Shown: positions 50,665-59,568, counted from the stretch's first letter. The stretch is DNA of 64,000 bases from Alteribacillus persepolensis (GCF_900099605.1 NZ_FNDK01000016.1:1-64000), one strand, 5' to 3'. Translations and numbers: made by a program. Notes: a model not told the origin generated them from the sequence alone.

Positions 50665-52161
50665 TCATGTTCCTGTACGGTCTTCCCAACGCCTTTTCGC
50701 CTCCTTCTCACTGCCAATATACCGGCAATACATACCACTTACATTCTCATGAGGAATAAAATACAGTTTAAATGGATAATTTTTTGTCCAATCGTCTAAT
50801 AAAACTTTCCCTTGCTGATGAAGATAGCCCATCACACGTCTTGGCAGTTCGAAAACAAGCGCTTCTTCCTCTGTTTCCCGGTACTCATGGATTATCCGCT
50901 CCAGCTCATACGCGCTCGCTTCATCCGATAATACACGGCCGCTTCCATGACAAACCGTACAGCGGGAAAAGAGCGAGTCTTCTAAGCTCCGTCTGATTTT
51001 CTTTCGTGTCATCTCCACCAGGCCAAAAGCACTCATGCCAGCGACGTTCGTTGTGGTACGATCATGAGAGAGCGCCTCTTTTAATGCTCGTACCACTTTT
51101 TCTTTGTGTTTCTCCTGTTTCATGTCAATAAAATCGATCACAATAATTCCCGATATATCTCGAAGTCGTAATTGTTTCGCTATTTCAGAAGCTGCCTCCA
51201 CGTTTGTTTTTACAATCGTGTCTTCTAGTTCTTGTTTCCCTGTAAAACGACCAGTATTCACATCAATGACAGTTAAAGCTTCCGTTTTTTCAATCATTAA
51301 AAAGCCGCCATTTCTTAACCAAACTTTTGGCTGTAAAGCCTTGTGCAGCTCTTTTTCTACGCCTTCTCTAACAAAAACATTTTCTCTTCCAGTGTAATGA
51401 TGCACTTTGTTTATGTCTTTTGGCTCAAACCGAAGCAGACGTTTTATTAGACGCACATCATCAATATGATCAATAACAATCCGTTCCACATAATCCATCG
51501 TATAATCACGCAGCAGTCTTTCTATCATTCCAGCATCTTGATAAATAAGCGCCGGAGGGCGTTGTGACTTCGAAAAGGCCAATGCCTTTTCCCAGTCTTC
51601 TCTAAGATAGCGTATATCTGCTTCTACTGTATCCTTTGAGCACGTTTCTCCGCTAGTTCGAACGATAATGCCTTCATTATTTGTCAGCACGCTGCCTGCT
51701 GCCTTCCTCCACTCTTCTCGTATCTCCTCTGAAGACATACGCTTAGAAATACCAATATACTGTCCTTGCGGCATGTACACCGTGTACTTTCCTGGAAGGG
51801 AAACATTCTCCGTTAAGCGAGCACCTTTGTCCCCAAATTCTTCTTTTGCCACTTGGACAACGATTTCTTGTCCTTCTGTAATAAACTCAGAAATGTTTCG
51901 TTTTTCTTTATGTTCCTCTGCTTCTCTCAGCGTCTTGTATCCGATAATTTCCTTTTTGTGCAGATATCCATTCTTTTTACGTCCGATATCCACAAAAGCT
52001 GCTTCCATCCCTGGGAGAACGTCAGTCACGCGGCCTTTATAAATATTTCCAACAATCCGCTCTTCTTCTGGCCGCTCAACGATCATTTCGATGATCTTGC
52101 CGTTCCTTTTAACCGCTCCGCGTTTTTCTGTTGTAGCCGTATTGAAGATTAGTTCGTACAT
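50665..52161 (-). CDS. rng: Ribonuclease E/G family endoribonuclease
   Basis: 498-aa RNase G-like enzyme processing rRNA and mRNA. S1 domain (about 35-115; GNIYKGRVTDVLPGMEAAFVDIG), then the RNase E/G catalytic core with LTVIDVNTGRFTG near 302-314 and IIVIDFIDMKQEKHKE near 343-358 (the two metal-binding Asp), and the zinc-link CTVCHGSG near 401-408. M7 at 52161 with GAGGTG at 6 nt is preferred over the frame start at 52179. B. subtilis lacks an RNase E/G, so this enzyme marks a different RNA-decay set; other Bacillaceae have it at this position. Confidence 0.93.
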   Translation of the reverse strand: MYELIFNTATTEKRGAVKRNGKIIEMIVERPEEERIVGNIYKGRVTDVLPGMEAAFVDIGRKKNGYLHKKEIIGYKTLREAEEHKEKRNISEFITEGQEIVVQVAKEEFGDKGARLTENVSLPGKYTVYMPQGQYIGISKRMSSEEIREEWRKAAGSVLTNNEGIIVRTSGETCSKDTVEADIRYLREDWEKALAFSKSQRPPALIYQDAGMIERLLRDYTMDYVERIVIDHIDDVRLIKRLLRFEPKDINKVHHYTGRENVFVREGVEKELHKALQPKVWLRNGGFLMIEKTEALTVIDVNTGRFTGKQELEDTIVKTNVEAASEIAKQLRLRDISGIIVIDFIDMKQEKHKEKVVRALKEALSHDRTTTNVAGMSAFGLVEMTRKKIRRSLEDSLFSRCTVCHGSGRVLSDEASAYELERIIHEYRETEEEALVFELPRRVMGYLHQQGKVLLDDWTKNYPFKLYFIPHENVSGMYCRYIGSEKEAKRRWEDRTGT

Positions 52162-52213
52162 CACTGGCACCTCATTCAACTCAAGTCTTATAACGAAAAT
52201 GTCCTGAACACTG

Positions 52214-53086
52214 CTATCCTTTTATAGAAGGGTTCTTATCCTCTTCGATAAACAAATCCCGCAGTTTTCGAAATCCCGTTTTGTTTTTTGTAATTGCTTC
52301 AAGGATATAAGATTCTGACAGTGTTTGTCCATTCTCTGTAATGTAAAAACGAGATGCCTGATTTTTTCGTATCATTTTGGCCGCATCAATCGGCCTAAGA
52401 TGCCACGATATTTCTTGTGCGACCTGCGATGTATGTGTATTTGTGTTTGCACGCTCTAACAGAAACCGGAAAAATCCATACGGCCGCTGCTTCCATTCCG
52501 TATAATGCACCACAATAAAAAAAACGAGCAGTATCCATGCTTGTATATGCAAAGGAAAAAACCAAAAAAAGATGGCTGCACCAATGAGTAAAATACATAG
52601 TGAAATCATCCATCCCCTCTTTTGCGCCTGGTAGTAGGGATATCGAAAAGAGAGCCAGCAAAATAACAACTTTCCGCCATCAAGCGGCCACACCGGCAGC
52701 AAGTTAAAGAGAAGAATCGTCAGGTTGTATTGCAGGAAAAGTGAATGATCTGCGGTATGCCAAAACGGTGTTTCAAGCAGAAGATATGAACAAATAATGA
52801 GCGGCAGATGAACGAACGGCCCGGCTGCTGCTACAATTGCTTCTTCGTGCACTGGCCGGTTGCCGTGTTCAGCAGTTTCCATGACACCGCCGAATGGAAG
52901 CAGTTCCAGCTTTTTGATTCTCCACTTATAAAAAAGTGCAGCTTGGGCATGACTTAATTCATGTAAAAACACAATACATACTAACAACAGCCATTCATAA
53001 AAAAAACCGGTAAAAACGGCTGCTGCTGTCATCAGCCAAAATAATGGATGGCACCGTACCAGTTTCAGTTGGTTAATCAACAGCAA
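52214..53086 (-). CDS. spoIVFB: Stage IV sporulation intramembrane metalloprotease SpoIVFB
   Basis: 290-aa M50 site-2-type protease that activates pro-sigma-K in the mother cell. Zinc motif HELSH (42-46; FLHELSHAQAALFYKW) and the third ligand Asp137 in LLPVWPLDGGK. Around six membrane helices, followed by a C-terminal CBS-like segment (VAQEISWHLRPIDAAKMI, then RFYITENGQTL). The start is TTG 53086 or 53080, within the end of spoIVFA; no ATG fits. Overlap and weak ribosome site suggest coupling to spoIVFA. Confidence 0.93.
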   Translation of the reverse strand: MLLINQLKLVRCHPLFWLMTAAAVFTGFFYEWLLLVCIVFLHELSHAQAALFYKWRIKKLELLPFGGVMETAEHGNRPVHEEAIVAAAGPFVHLPLIICSYLLLETPFWHTADHSLFLQYNLTILLFNLLPVWPLDGGKLLFCWLSFRYPYYQAQKRGWMISLCILLIGAAIFFWFFPLHIQAWILLVFFIVVHYTEWKQRPYGFFRFLLERANTNTHTSQVAQEISWHLRPIDAAKMIRKNQASRFYITENGQTLSESYILEAITKNKTGFRKLRDLFIEEDKNPSIKG

Positions 53087-53864
53087 TCACGTCCATCGGG
53101 TCAATGTATTGATTGTTTTCTTTGATGGCAAGTGAAAAACGTCCGCCTCCTTCTTGTGTATCGACTGTCCCAAGCACGGTCCCTGCCGACACATGATCAT
53201 ACAATTTCACCTCTACCGTCTCCATTAACCCGTACCAAGCTTCTCCACCCTCATAGTGTTGAACCGCAACAGCGAGATCCCATTCTTCATGCGGGCCGGT
53301 ATGAATGACGAGTCCGCCTTTTACTGCTTCAATCGTTTCATTTTCGCCGGTTTCTAATACAATACCTTTTCCATTTTCCGAAAAGCTTTCTGCTACGGTC
53401 GTTCCTGATACTGGTACAGCATACTGGCCGGCCGTACCATCTGGCTGCTGTGATACTGGTTGATTGAGATCACTTTCAAATGGCAAAAATGCAAGCGGAC
53501 TGCCAAAACGCTCTTCATACCACGCCGTTGCAGCTGCAAATGGAAATTCTTCTTCAAACGAAGTCACGATAAACTGCCGTGCCCCTTCAAATGCCGGATG
53601 AGAAGTTTGAAACAATATACCAATTAACAAAAACAAAATAGCGGCAAATAAACTTTGCATCACCCACGTACCACTACGCTTGTCCGGCTGCTCCATCGTT
53701 TTTTCCTGGTCTTTCCACTTATAAAATTCTGGTTCGTGGTAAGGGGCGTCACTATGATGAGGATAAAACTCATAAGAAGCGGAACGGTCTCTTTCTCTTA
53801 TCCACTCACGTTTTTTTCGTTTATTTTGTACTTGCCGTCGTATTTTATCTATCTTTTTGTCCAC
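53073..53864 (-). CDS. spoIVFA: Stage IV sporulation protein SpoIVFA
   Basis: 263-aa inhibitor and anchor of SpoIVFB. A basic cytoplasmic N-terminus (IRRQVQNKRKKREWIRERDR), one transmembrane helix (about 68-86, QSLFAAILFLLIGILFQ) and an extracellular LytM/M23-like domain (about 140-263; GIVLETGENETIEAVKGGLV, YDHVSAGTVLGTV). GTG 53864 follows AAAGGGGG. In B. subtilis it directly follows minD; here the ars island lies between. A sigma-E-like promoter precedes it. Confidence 0.93.
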   Translation of the reverse strand: MDKKIDKIRRQVQNKRKKREWIRERDRSASYEFYPHHSDAPYHEPEFYKWKDQEKTMEQPDKRSGTWVMQSLFAAILFLLIGILFQTSHPAFEGARQFIVTSFEEEFPFAAATAWYEERFGSPLAFLPFESDLNQPVSQQPDGTAGQYAVPVSGTTVAESFSENGKGIVLETGENETIEAVKGGLVIHTGPHEEWDLAVAVQHYEGGEAWYGLMETVEVKLYDHVSAGTVLGTVDTQEGGGRFSLAIKENNQYIDPMDVIAVD

Positions 53865-53922
53865 GTCTACTTCCCCCTTTTATTCCTGACACGAGAGGCT
53901 TGTTTCATCCGTCCCTTTCGAA

Positions 53923-53952
53923 AGTATATGATTTGTAGGGAAACAACTATGA
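53923..53952 (-). promoter_or_regulatory. Sigma-E-like promoter of spoIVFA
   Basis: On the minus strand TCATAGT (53946-53952), 15-nt spacer, CATATACT (53923-53930), near the sigma-E consensus TCATATT / CATACAAT. About 60 bp before the start codon, as for the mother-cell spoIVF operon of B. subtilis. Confidence 0.65.
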
Positions 53953-53989
53953 CAAAAACCGGGCGGTAATATGAAGAAAAGCACAAGCT

Positions 53990-54066
53990 TCTAAAACTAG
54001 AAAATTACGGCTGAACGCTTGATCTATAGACAAAAGGCATCTGCTTTCTGTCCTTTCCTATCAGCA
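53990..54066 (-). repeat. Dispersed terminator-abutting repeat, copy F (short)
   Basis: Only the terminator-proximal part is recognisable: ACGGCTGAACGCTTG, then TTTCCTATCAGCACAAAAAA, like the end of copy E (CTTTCCTATCAATGCAAAAA). It follows the arsC terminator on the minus strand. Confidence 0.5.
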
Positions 54067-54097
54067 CAAAAAACAGCTGGCTTTTTACAGCCAGCTG
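54067..54097 (-). terminator. arsC operon terminator
   Basis: CAGCTGGCT (54074-54082) pairs perfectly with AGCCAGCTG (54089-54097). On the minus strand TTTTTTG follows. 80 bp after the arsC stop. Confidence 0.92.
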
Positions 54098-54177
54098 CCT
54101 GTGACAATTTTGTACAGATGTTGTTTGGGATGGCGCTGCCGGGTACGTGCTTGCTGCTTCCATCATTGTTTACAGCG

Positions 54178-54594
54178 TCATTTATTTTGTACAGCAAATG
54201 TTTGTATCTTCTCTTCAATTTCATCGCGAACGCGCTGAAACACGGCCCATTTTTCTGCTTCTGTTCCTTCTGCCTGGGCAGGATCATCGAACCCCCAATG
54301 TTCGCGTGTAACATGCGGGGGTGCCGCTGGGCACACATCATTTGCATGTCCACAAAGCGTTACGACCATATCAGCTTTATTCAACAGCTCCATATCAATC
54401 TTGTCTGATGTTTGGCTGGAAATATCTACTCCTTTTTCATGCATCGCCTGTACCGCCTTTGGATTAACACCATGCGCTTCAATACCGGCGGAATACACGC
54501 TCCAACCGTCTAAATATTTTTTGCCAAATCCCTCTGCCATTTGGCTGCGGCATGAATTTCCCGTGCAGAGAAAATAAATCGTTTTATCTTTCAT
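54178..54594 (-). CDS. arsC: Arsenate reductase (thioredoxin-coupled)
   Basis: 138-aa low-molecular-weight phosphatase-fold reductase converting As(V) to As(III). P-loop [10 protein letters not shown] with nucleophile Cys10, and the redox pair Cys81 and Cys88 in [11 protein letters not shown]; this triad defines the thioredoxin-coupled type. ATG 54594 with GGGAGAG is preferred over the frame start at 54618, which overlaps arsB. The last gene of arsR-arsB-arsC on the minus strand. Confidence 0.95.
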   Translation of the reverse strand: MKDKTIYFLCTGNSCRSQMAEGFGKKYLDGWSVYSAGIEAHGVNPKAVQAMHEKGVDISSQTSDKIDMELLNKADMVVTLCGHANDVCPAAPPHVTREHWGFDDPAQAEGTEAEKWAVFQRVRDEIEEKIQTFAVQNK

Positions 54595-54610
54595 AATGAG
54601 TCTCTCCCTT

Positions 54611-55942
54611 TTATCCAATAATTAACAGCCATACGTACAGTCCAGTTAACGTAATAAATAATGTCGGAACGGTGATGACAATACCAACTTTAAAATAGTA
54701 TCCCCAGCTTATATGGACACCTTTTGTTTTTAACACATGAAGCCAAAGCAATGTCGCCAAAGAACCAATTGGCGTAATTTTTGGGCCTAAATCCGAACCA
54801 ATAACGTTGGCATAAATCATTGCTTCTTTCAAAGCTCCCATTGTTTCCGTGTTTGAGATAGCCAATGCATTAATCATAACGGTCGGCATGTTATTCATCA
54901 CTGACGATAAAAAAGCTGCCAGAAATCCAGTTGCCATCGTAGCTGAAAACAGCCCCTGATCTGCTGCTGCTTCTAGGCCAGAAGCAAGCACATCAGTCAA
55001 TCCAACGTTTCTCAGGCCGTACACGACCACATACATCCCGATCGAAAACACGACAATATCCCAAGGTGCTCCCTTCATCACTGTGGATGTTTCAACTGCC
55101 GGACTGCGTCGTGCCATGAGAATAAAAAAGACAGCTATGATGCCGGCAATGATTGATACAGGGAAGGCTTCCATGTCACCTGTAACAGGATTTTGAAACG
55201 GGATAAATTCACTGACAAAATAACCGATAAGAAGCAACACCAGCACAAACCATGATAAGCGGAACATTTTCATGTCCTGAATAGCGTCTTTCGGCTTCTT
55301 TAAATCTTCTACTTTGTACGCTTTTGGAATGTCCTTTCGAAAATATAAGTAAAGTACGACTATGCTTGCTGCAAGCGCAAATAAGTTTGGAACAATCATT
55401 CGTGATGCATATTCGACAAACCCAATTCCAAAAAAGTCTGCCGACACAATATTAACGAGGTTACTGACGATAAACGGCAAGCTCGTCGTGTCGGCGATAA
55501 AACCGCTTGCCATCACAAATGGCAGTATCATTGCTTCTTTAAACCGCAGGGCGCGCACCATAGCAAGCACAATTGGTGTCAAAATTAAAGCAGCACCATC
55601 GTTTGCAAACAAAGCTGCTACCACCGCACCGAGCAAAGCAACATAAATAAACATTCGGATACCGCTGCCATTGGCAAAGCGTGCCATATGCAAGGCGGCC
55701 CACTCAAAAAATCCAATTTCATCTAATATTAACGATATAATAATTACCGCAACAAAAGTCAGTGTTGCATTCCAAACGATATTGGTTACATCTCCAACAT
55801 CGGAAAAGCTTACCACACCGGCTATAAGCGCTGCCACAGCTCCGGCTGAAGCAGACCAGCCAATGGAAAGCCCTCGCGGCTGCCAGATGACAAATACCAG
55901 TGTAATAAGAAATATCAGTACGGCAATCACAACGTCCGTCAT
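54611..55942 (-). CDS. arsB: Arsenite efflux transporter ArsB
   Basis: 443-aa membrane pump of the ArsB/NhaD superfamily with about 12 helices ([20 protein letters not shown] at the N-terminus; [20 protein letters not shown] near 111-130; [19 protein letters not shown] near 338-356 and [19 protein letters not shown] near 387-405). It extrudes As(III)/Sb(III) with proton motive force, or more efficiently with ArsA. ATG follows AAGGAGACG, 44 nt after arsR. Located at the cytoplasmic membrane, and complemented by the arsA gene on the other arm. Confidence 0.95.
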   Translation of the reverse strand: MTDVVIAVLIFLITLVFVIWQPRGLSIGWSASAGAVAALIAGVVSFSDVGDVTNIVWNATLTFVAVIIISLILDEIGFFEWAALHMARFANGSGIRMFIYVALLGAVVAALFANDGAALILTPIVLAMVRALRFKEAMILPFVMASGFIADTTSLPFIVSNLVNIVSADFFGIGFVEYASRMIVPNLFALAASIVVLYLYFRKDIPKAYKVEDLKKPKDAIQDMKMFRLSWFVLVLLLIGYFVSEFIPFQNPVTGDMEAFPVSIIAGIIAVFFILMARRSPAVETSTVMKGAPWDIVVFSIGMYVVVYGLRNVGLTDVLASGLEAAADQGLFSATMATGFLAAFLSSVMNNMPTVMINALAISNTETMGALKEAMIYANVIGSDLGPKITPIGSLATLLWLHVLKTKGVHISWGYYFKVGIVITVPTLFITLTGLYVWLLIIG

Positions 55943-55986
55943 CTTTCTCGTCTCCTTCGCAAGTTATCTCTCCACTCATTTTCTAG

Positions 55987-56349
55987 CTATTTTCTTTTCG
56001 GTTCACACCAGACGACTCTGCTTCCGTTTTTTTCTAAATCATCTAATTTGCTTTTTTGAGAAGGAAGCTGCTTAACCACTTGTTCTACTAATGGATACAG
56101 CTCATTTGATGTATTTAACGAATAAAACACCCATTGTCCCCTTCGCTCTTCATGCACAACCCCTGCATCACGCAGCTTGCGCAAATGCTGGCTGATGGAA
56201 GGCTGGCTCATATTAAAAATTTCTGTAAACTCGCACACACAACACTCTCCTTCGTGAAGCAGTGCAACCATTGTCAGCCTCGTTTTATCACCAAGCAGTT
56301 TCAAGATTGGTGCCGCCTTTTCAATGGAAATATCCGCTGTCGTTTTCAC
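55987..56349 (-). CDS. arsR: Arsenic-responsive repressor ArsR
   Basis: 120-aa ArsR/SmtB repressor. The metalloid box ECCVCEF (Cys36, 37, 39) lies at the alpha-3 site, followed by the recognition helix MSQPSISQHLRKLRDAGVV (47-65) and wing ERRGQWVFYSL. GTG 56349 with GGAGG at 9 nt. Divergent from arsDA over a 122-bp region that contains a TTGACA promoter and an AT-rich dyad, so it probably represses both arms. Confidence 0.95.
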   Translation of the reverse strand: MKTTADISIEKAAPILKLLGDKTRLTMVALLHEGECCVCEFTEIFNMSQPSISQHLRKLRDAGVVHEERRGQWVFYSLNTSNELYPLVEQVVKQLPSQKSKLDDLEKNGSRVVWCEPKRK

Positions 56350-56404
56350 CTGTTTTTTCCTCCTTTCTTACGTGTTCTTGTCTTGAAAAAATAGAACGCT
56401 TGTC

Positions 56405-56437
56405 TTATTATAATATAAGCAAATAATTATATGTCAA
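56405..56437. promoter_or_regulatory. ars divergent promoter and operator candidate
   Basis: On the minus strand TTGACA (56432-56437) followed by AT-rich -10 sequences (TATATT at 16 nt, TATAAT a few bases on). Between them lies ATATAA-N8-TTATAT (56413-56432), a dyad suited to ArsR. The plus-strand arsD promoter probably shares the TATAAT at 56409-56414. Confidence 0.6.
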
Positions 56438-56471
56438 TCTTTAAATATAAACATAGAAAGGGTGGGAATAC

Positions 56472-56828
56472 ATGACCTTAAAAATTTTTGATCCGGCGCT
56501 TTGTTGTCCAACAGGCGTATGCGGTCCAGATGTAGATCCTGAATTGACCCGGATTGCTTCTGACCTCCACGTGTTAAAAAGTAATGGATTTGCCGTCGAA
56601 CGCTACAATCTTGCACAAGAGCCAGATCCTTTTATTCAGCACAAACAGGTAGAACGCTTGATGAATGAACAAGGGACTGACGTGCTTCCTGTCACGCTGC
56701 TAGACGAAGAGGTTGTAAAATCAGGGGATTATCCTTCAAGAGAAGAGCTGAGCCATTGGCTTGATATCTCCTCTAATATATTAGAAAAAGGAAGCAAGCC
56801 GTCAAAAGCAGACATTACGATACGCTAA
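56472..56828 (+). CDS. arsD: Arsenite metallochaperone ArsD
   Basis: 118-aa chaperone passing As(III) to ArsA. The binding site CCPTGVCG holds Cys11, Cys12 and Cys17 (12, 13 and 18 in the R773 protein). The thioredoxin-like fold continues with VLPVTLLDEEVVKSGDYPSR. The extra C-terminal Cys pairs of plasmid ArsD are absent, as in many chromosomal homologues. ATG follows AAAGGGTGGG. It precedes arsA by 15 nt. Confidence 0.95.
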   Translation: MTLKIFDPALCCPTGVCGPDVDPELTRIASDLHVLKSNGFAVERYNLAQEPDPFIQHKQVERLMNEQGTDVLPVTLLDEEVVKSGDYPSREELSHWLDISSNILEKGSKPSKADITIR

Positions 56829-56843
56829 AGGAGCTTTATATAC

Positions 56844-58604
56844 ATGCGATTTCAACGAGAACATCTTCCTCATACAAAACATTTATTCTTTACCGGAAAA
56901 GGCGGAGCCGGAAAAACATCGGCAGCAGCTGCTTCTGCGATTTCTCTTGCAGAGAGTGGGTGTCGCGTTCTTATCGTCAGTACAGACCCTGCTTCCAACT
57001 TACAAGACGTTTTTCATGTCTCTCTTTCTAACGAACAAACGCCGGTTCCCGGTATTAATGGATTATATGCGTTAAATATTGATCCTGAAGAAGCCGCCCG
57101 CGTTTACAGAGAAAATGTTGTTGGTCCGTATCGCGGGAAACTGCCGGATGCCGCTATCAAAAGCATGGAAGAACAATTATCTGGTGCTTGTACAGTCGAA
57201 ATCGCCGCATTTGATGAATTCACTCGCCTCTTAGCTGCTCCTGATGTAGAAAATATGTTTGATTTTATTATTTTTGATACAGCTCCGACAGGGCATACAT
57301 TGCGGCTGCTGCAACTGCCAACCGCGTGGAGTGACTTTTTAGACCAAAGTACACACGGTGCAAGCTGCCTCGGCCCGGTCAGCGGACTGCAAGAGAAAGA
57401 AAAAATGTATCAGCAAACCGTCCGTACGCTCTCCGACAGCCAGCTAACATCACTGTTTTTAATAGCCAGGCCAGAGGAATCATCACTGGCTGAGGCTGGA
57501 CGGGCCAGCGCAGAACTAAAAGAACTCGGCATTTCTAATCAATTTTTACTGTTAAACGGTGTTCATCCTGGTTCCATGAGTACTGACTCTATCACAGAAA
57601 TCTATATCCATCAGCAGCAAGAAGCCATTCGCCACATGCCAGAAGAATTGAAAGGTCTGCAGCAGTATCGCATCCCCTTACTGCCATACAACATCGAAGG
57701 CATGGATGGTCTGCGTCTGTTGCTAAACCAGGACACAGCAAATGCGGAAGCGAAACAAGAAGCTGTCCTGCCACCTGTACTTGATTTACCTAGCGTTGAT
57801 ACAGTCGTTGATGATCTCATTCAACGCGACTCCCGTTTCATCATGACAATGGGCAAAGGCGGAGTCGGCAAAACATCCATGGCTGCACTCATCGCAGTAA
57901 AGCTGGCAGAGCGGGGATTTCCAGTTCATTTAACAACCACTGATCCTGCCAATCACTTGCAGCACAGCTTGAAAGACAAAAAGCTCCCTGCTTTGTTAAC
58001 TATCAGCAGTATTGACCCCGACATTGAAACAACAAAATATAAAGAAGATGTTTTGTCAAACGTACAGGATGATTTAGACCAAGATAGTCTTCTATACTTA
58101 CAAGAGGACTTGGATTCCCCTTGCACGGAGGAAATTGCCATCTTCCATGCATTCGCTAAAACAGCTGCACGTGCCAAAAGCGAATTTGTCGTATTGGATA
58201 CAGCACCAACTGGACATACGCTGCTGCTTCTTGACGCTGCCCAGTCGTTTCACCATGAGGTGCTTCGTTCTCAAGGGGAGCTTCCAAGCGAAGTGAAACG
58301 TTTGCTGCCGCGCCTGCGGAATCGCCAGGAGACATCTGTCTTGATTATGACACTCCCGGAAACAACCCCAGTTTTAGAGGCAGAACGATTAGAAGCCGAT
58401 TTATTACGAGCGGATATCCAGCCCGCGTGGTGGGTTATTAATCACAGCTTTTTAGCTGCACGTGTAGAAGATCCCATCTTACAAGGGCGTGCACGGCAGG
58501 AAGCAAAGTGGATAGAACGCGTTCATGCAAATCATCCACACCGTACCAGTCTAATTCCGTATCAACCGATACCACGCAGAACAACCATCACATCACAACC
58601 TTAA
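56844..58604 (+). CDS. arsA: Arsenite-stimulated ATPase ArsA
   Basis: 586-aa duplicated ATPase energising ArsB. A1 half: P-loop GKGGAGKT (18-25), switch DTAPTGHTLRLL near 147-158. A2 half: P-loop GKGGVGKT (337-344), DTAPTGHTLLLL near 452-463. The three metalloid Cys are visible in GACTVEI, GASCLGP and SPCTEEI, corresponding to Cys113, 172 and 422 of the R773 enzyme. ATG follows AAAGGAG. With ArsD and ArsB the set forms an ATP-driven efflux system. Confidence 0.96.
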   Translation: MRFQREHLPHTKHLFFTGKGGAGKTSAAAASAISLAESGCRVLIVSTDPASNLQDVFHVSLSNEQTPVPGINGLYALNIDPEEAARVYRENVVGPYRGKLPDAAIKSMEEQLSGACTVEIAAFDEFTRLLAAPDVENMFDFIIFDTAPTGHTLRLLQLPTAWSDFLDQSTHGASCLGPVSGLQEKEKMYQQTVRTLSDSQLTSLFLIARPEESSLAEAGRASAELKELGISNQFLLLNGVHPGSMSTDSITEIYIHQQQEAIRHMPEELKGLQQYRIPLLPYNIEGMDGLRLLLNQDTANAEAKQEAVLPPVLDLPSVDTVVDDLIQRDSRFIMTMGKGGVGKTSMAALIAVKLAERGFPVHLTTTDPANHLQHSLKDKKLPALLTISSIDPDIETTKYKEDVLSNVQDDLDQDSLLYLQEDLDSPCTEEIAIFHAFAKTAARAKSEFVVLDTAPTGHTLLLLDAAQSFHHEVLRSQGELPSEVKRLLPRLRNRQETSVLIMTLPETTPVLEAERLEADLLRADIQPAWWVINHSFLAARVEDPILQGRARQEAKWIERVHANHPHRTSLIPYQPIPRRTTITSQP

Positions 58605-58647
58605 AAAACACCCTATGTTCCTCTAGTTAGGCTTGGCGAGACAACGC

Positions 58648-58770
58648 ATGCGGGAGAAACACGAGCTGAACATCAAACTCAACGAGCTTTTCGTTGAGTC
58701 TCGGGCAGTAAAGGGCGTATTTGTAGCAAGCGATCTTGAAGAGCCATCCAACACCAAAAAGGGCAAATGA
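58648..58770 (+). CDS. 40-codon unrecognised ORF after arsA
   Basis: The frame is open from 58627 and codes for an ordinary-looking soluble segment (KHELNIKLNELFVESRAVKG, then VFVASDLEEPSN). A stop directly precedes the open region, and no ribosome site is visible before ATG 58648. It may be the 3' remnant of a gene brought in or deleted with the ars island, or a short gene. I do not recognise a family. Confidence 0.35.
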   Translation: MREKHELNIKLNELFVESRAVKGVFVASDLEEPSNTKKGK

Positions 58771-58785
58771 TGATATATTGCAGAG

Positions 58786-58827
58786 CCTAAAAAAGGACCG
58801 TGCACCAATATTCGTGCATGGTCCTTT
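58786..58827 (-). terminator. Terminator of the 56-aa gene
   Basis: AAAGGACCGTGCAC (58792-58805) pairs with GTGCATGGTCCTTT with one wobble. On the minus strand TTTTTTA follows. 6 bp after the stop. Confidence 0.92.
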
Positions 58828-58833
58828 ATCACG

Positions 58834-59004
58834 TTAAGCGCGACTGGTTTCTTCCCGTACTCGTGCTTTTTCATAAATTAAGGTAATTTGTGTGGTGTAT
58901 CGTTTTACATCATCATCATCTTTTGCGTATTTTACTTTTTCTTTGAGCTCGTCAATTCTATTTCGCTCTTCTTCCGATAAATAGTGACTGTCTGAAATCG
59001 TCAA
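58834..59004 (-). CDS. Small charged protein, 56 aa
   Basis: The frame opens at 59073, but the only ribosome site (AAGGAGG) lies inside it, 8 nt before TTG 59004, so I take that start. The product is a charged helix-rich protein (SHYLSEEERNRIDELKEKVK, then YAKDDDDVKRYTTQITLIYE and KARVREETSRA) with an acidic DDDD stretch. Small helical proteins of this kind are common in Bacillaceae; no function can be given. It has its own terminator and is the first native-looking gene on the left of minD after the island. Confidence 0.65.
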   Translation of the reverse strand: MTISDSHYLSEEERNRIDELKEKVKYAKDDDDVKRYTTQITLIYEKARVREETSRA

Positions 59005-59394
59005 GGATTCTCCCTCCTTTTTCAAGAACTCTAATACAGGGCTCCATTTGTCATTATGACAATTTGTTGGCATTTTAGACGTTTTTTCGTTAAAAAATAC
59101 AAAGGGATAGACGAATATCGCCAGCGAGTGTACCTTGACGTGTTATACGAGGAATAAGAGGACGTTCAAAAGTAAGGATATATCTTAAATATACCATAAC
59201 CGTTTCTTCCGCGTAAATTATACTGCTTCTTCGTAACATACGTTCCTTGCGTATAAACAAACCCTCATGAAAACCATTGACCTTCCCTTCTTTCTATGAA
59301 TAAATATAACTAAAGGACACGGCATAAGAAAAGCTCAAGCACCCTAAAAGAAGGTAATTCGGCTAAGGTGAAGGAACTGTTGTAAGAAACTTCT

Positions 59395-59512
59395 ACTAAG
59401 AACGCACACGTCCTGCGGCGGGCGTTGAACCGATCCAAGTCGTGCGCGCCTTGGCGGCTCGGACACTTGGGCGAGGCTAAAAAACGCTAACCTTTATACC
59501 TTTCCTATCAAT
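59395..59512 (-). repeat. Dispersed terminator-abutting repeat, copy E
   Basis: CACACGTCCTGCGGCGGGCG and TTGAACC recall the 43-bp unit at 1-86; CACTTGGGCGAGGCTAAAAA and CGCTAACCTTTATACC match the ends of the other copies. Abuts the minD terminator on its gene-distal side. The remainder of 59005-59394 shows no supported feature. Confidence 0.75.
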
Positions 59513-59514
59513 GC

Positions 59515-59557
59515 AAAAAAGGCTGTCTAAAAGGGTAAAAACCTTTTCAAGACAGCC
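59515..59557 (-). terminator. minD operon terminator
   Basis: GGCTGTCTAAAAGG (59521-59534) pairs with CCTTTTCAAGACAGCC (59542-59557). On the minus strand TTTTTTGC follows. 12 bp after the minD stop. It marks the present end of the mre-min transcript. Confidence 0.9.
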
Positions 59558-59568
59558 TCCGTTTTTTC

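Noticed and set aside
59056-59160. 34-codon plus-strand ORF opposite the 56-aa gene
   Set aside because: No ribosome site; short; overlaps the upstream region of the opposite gene.
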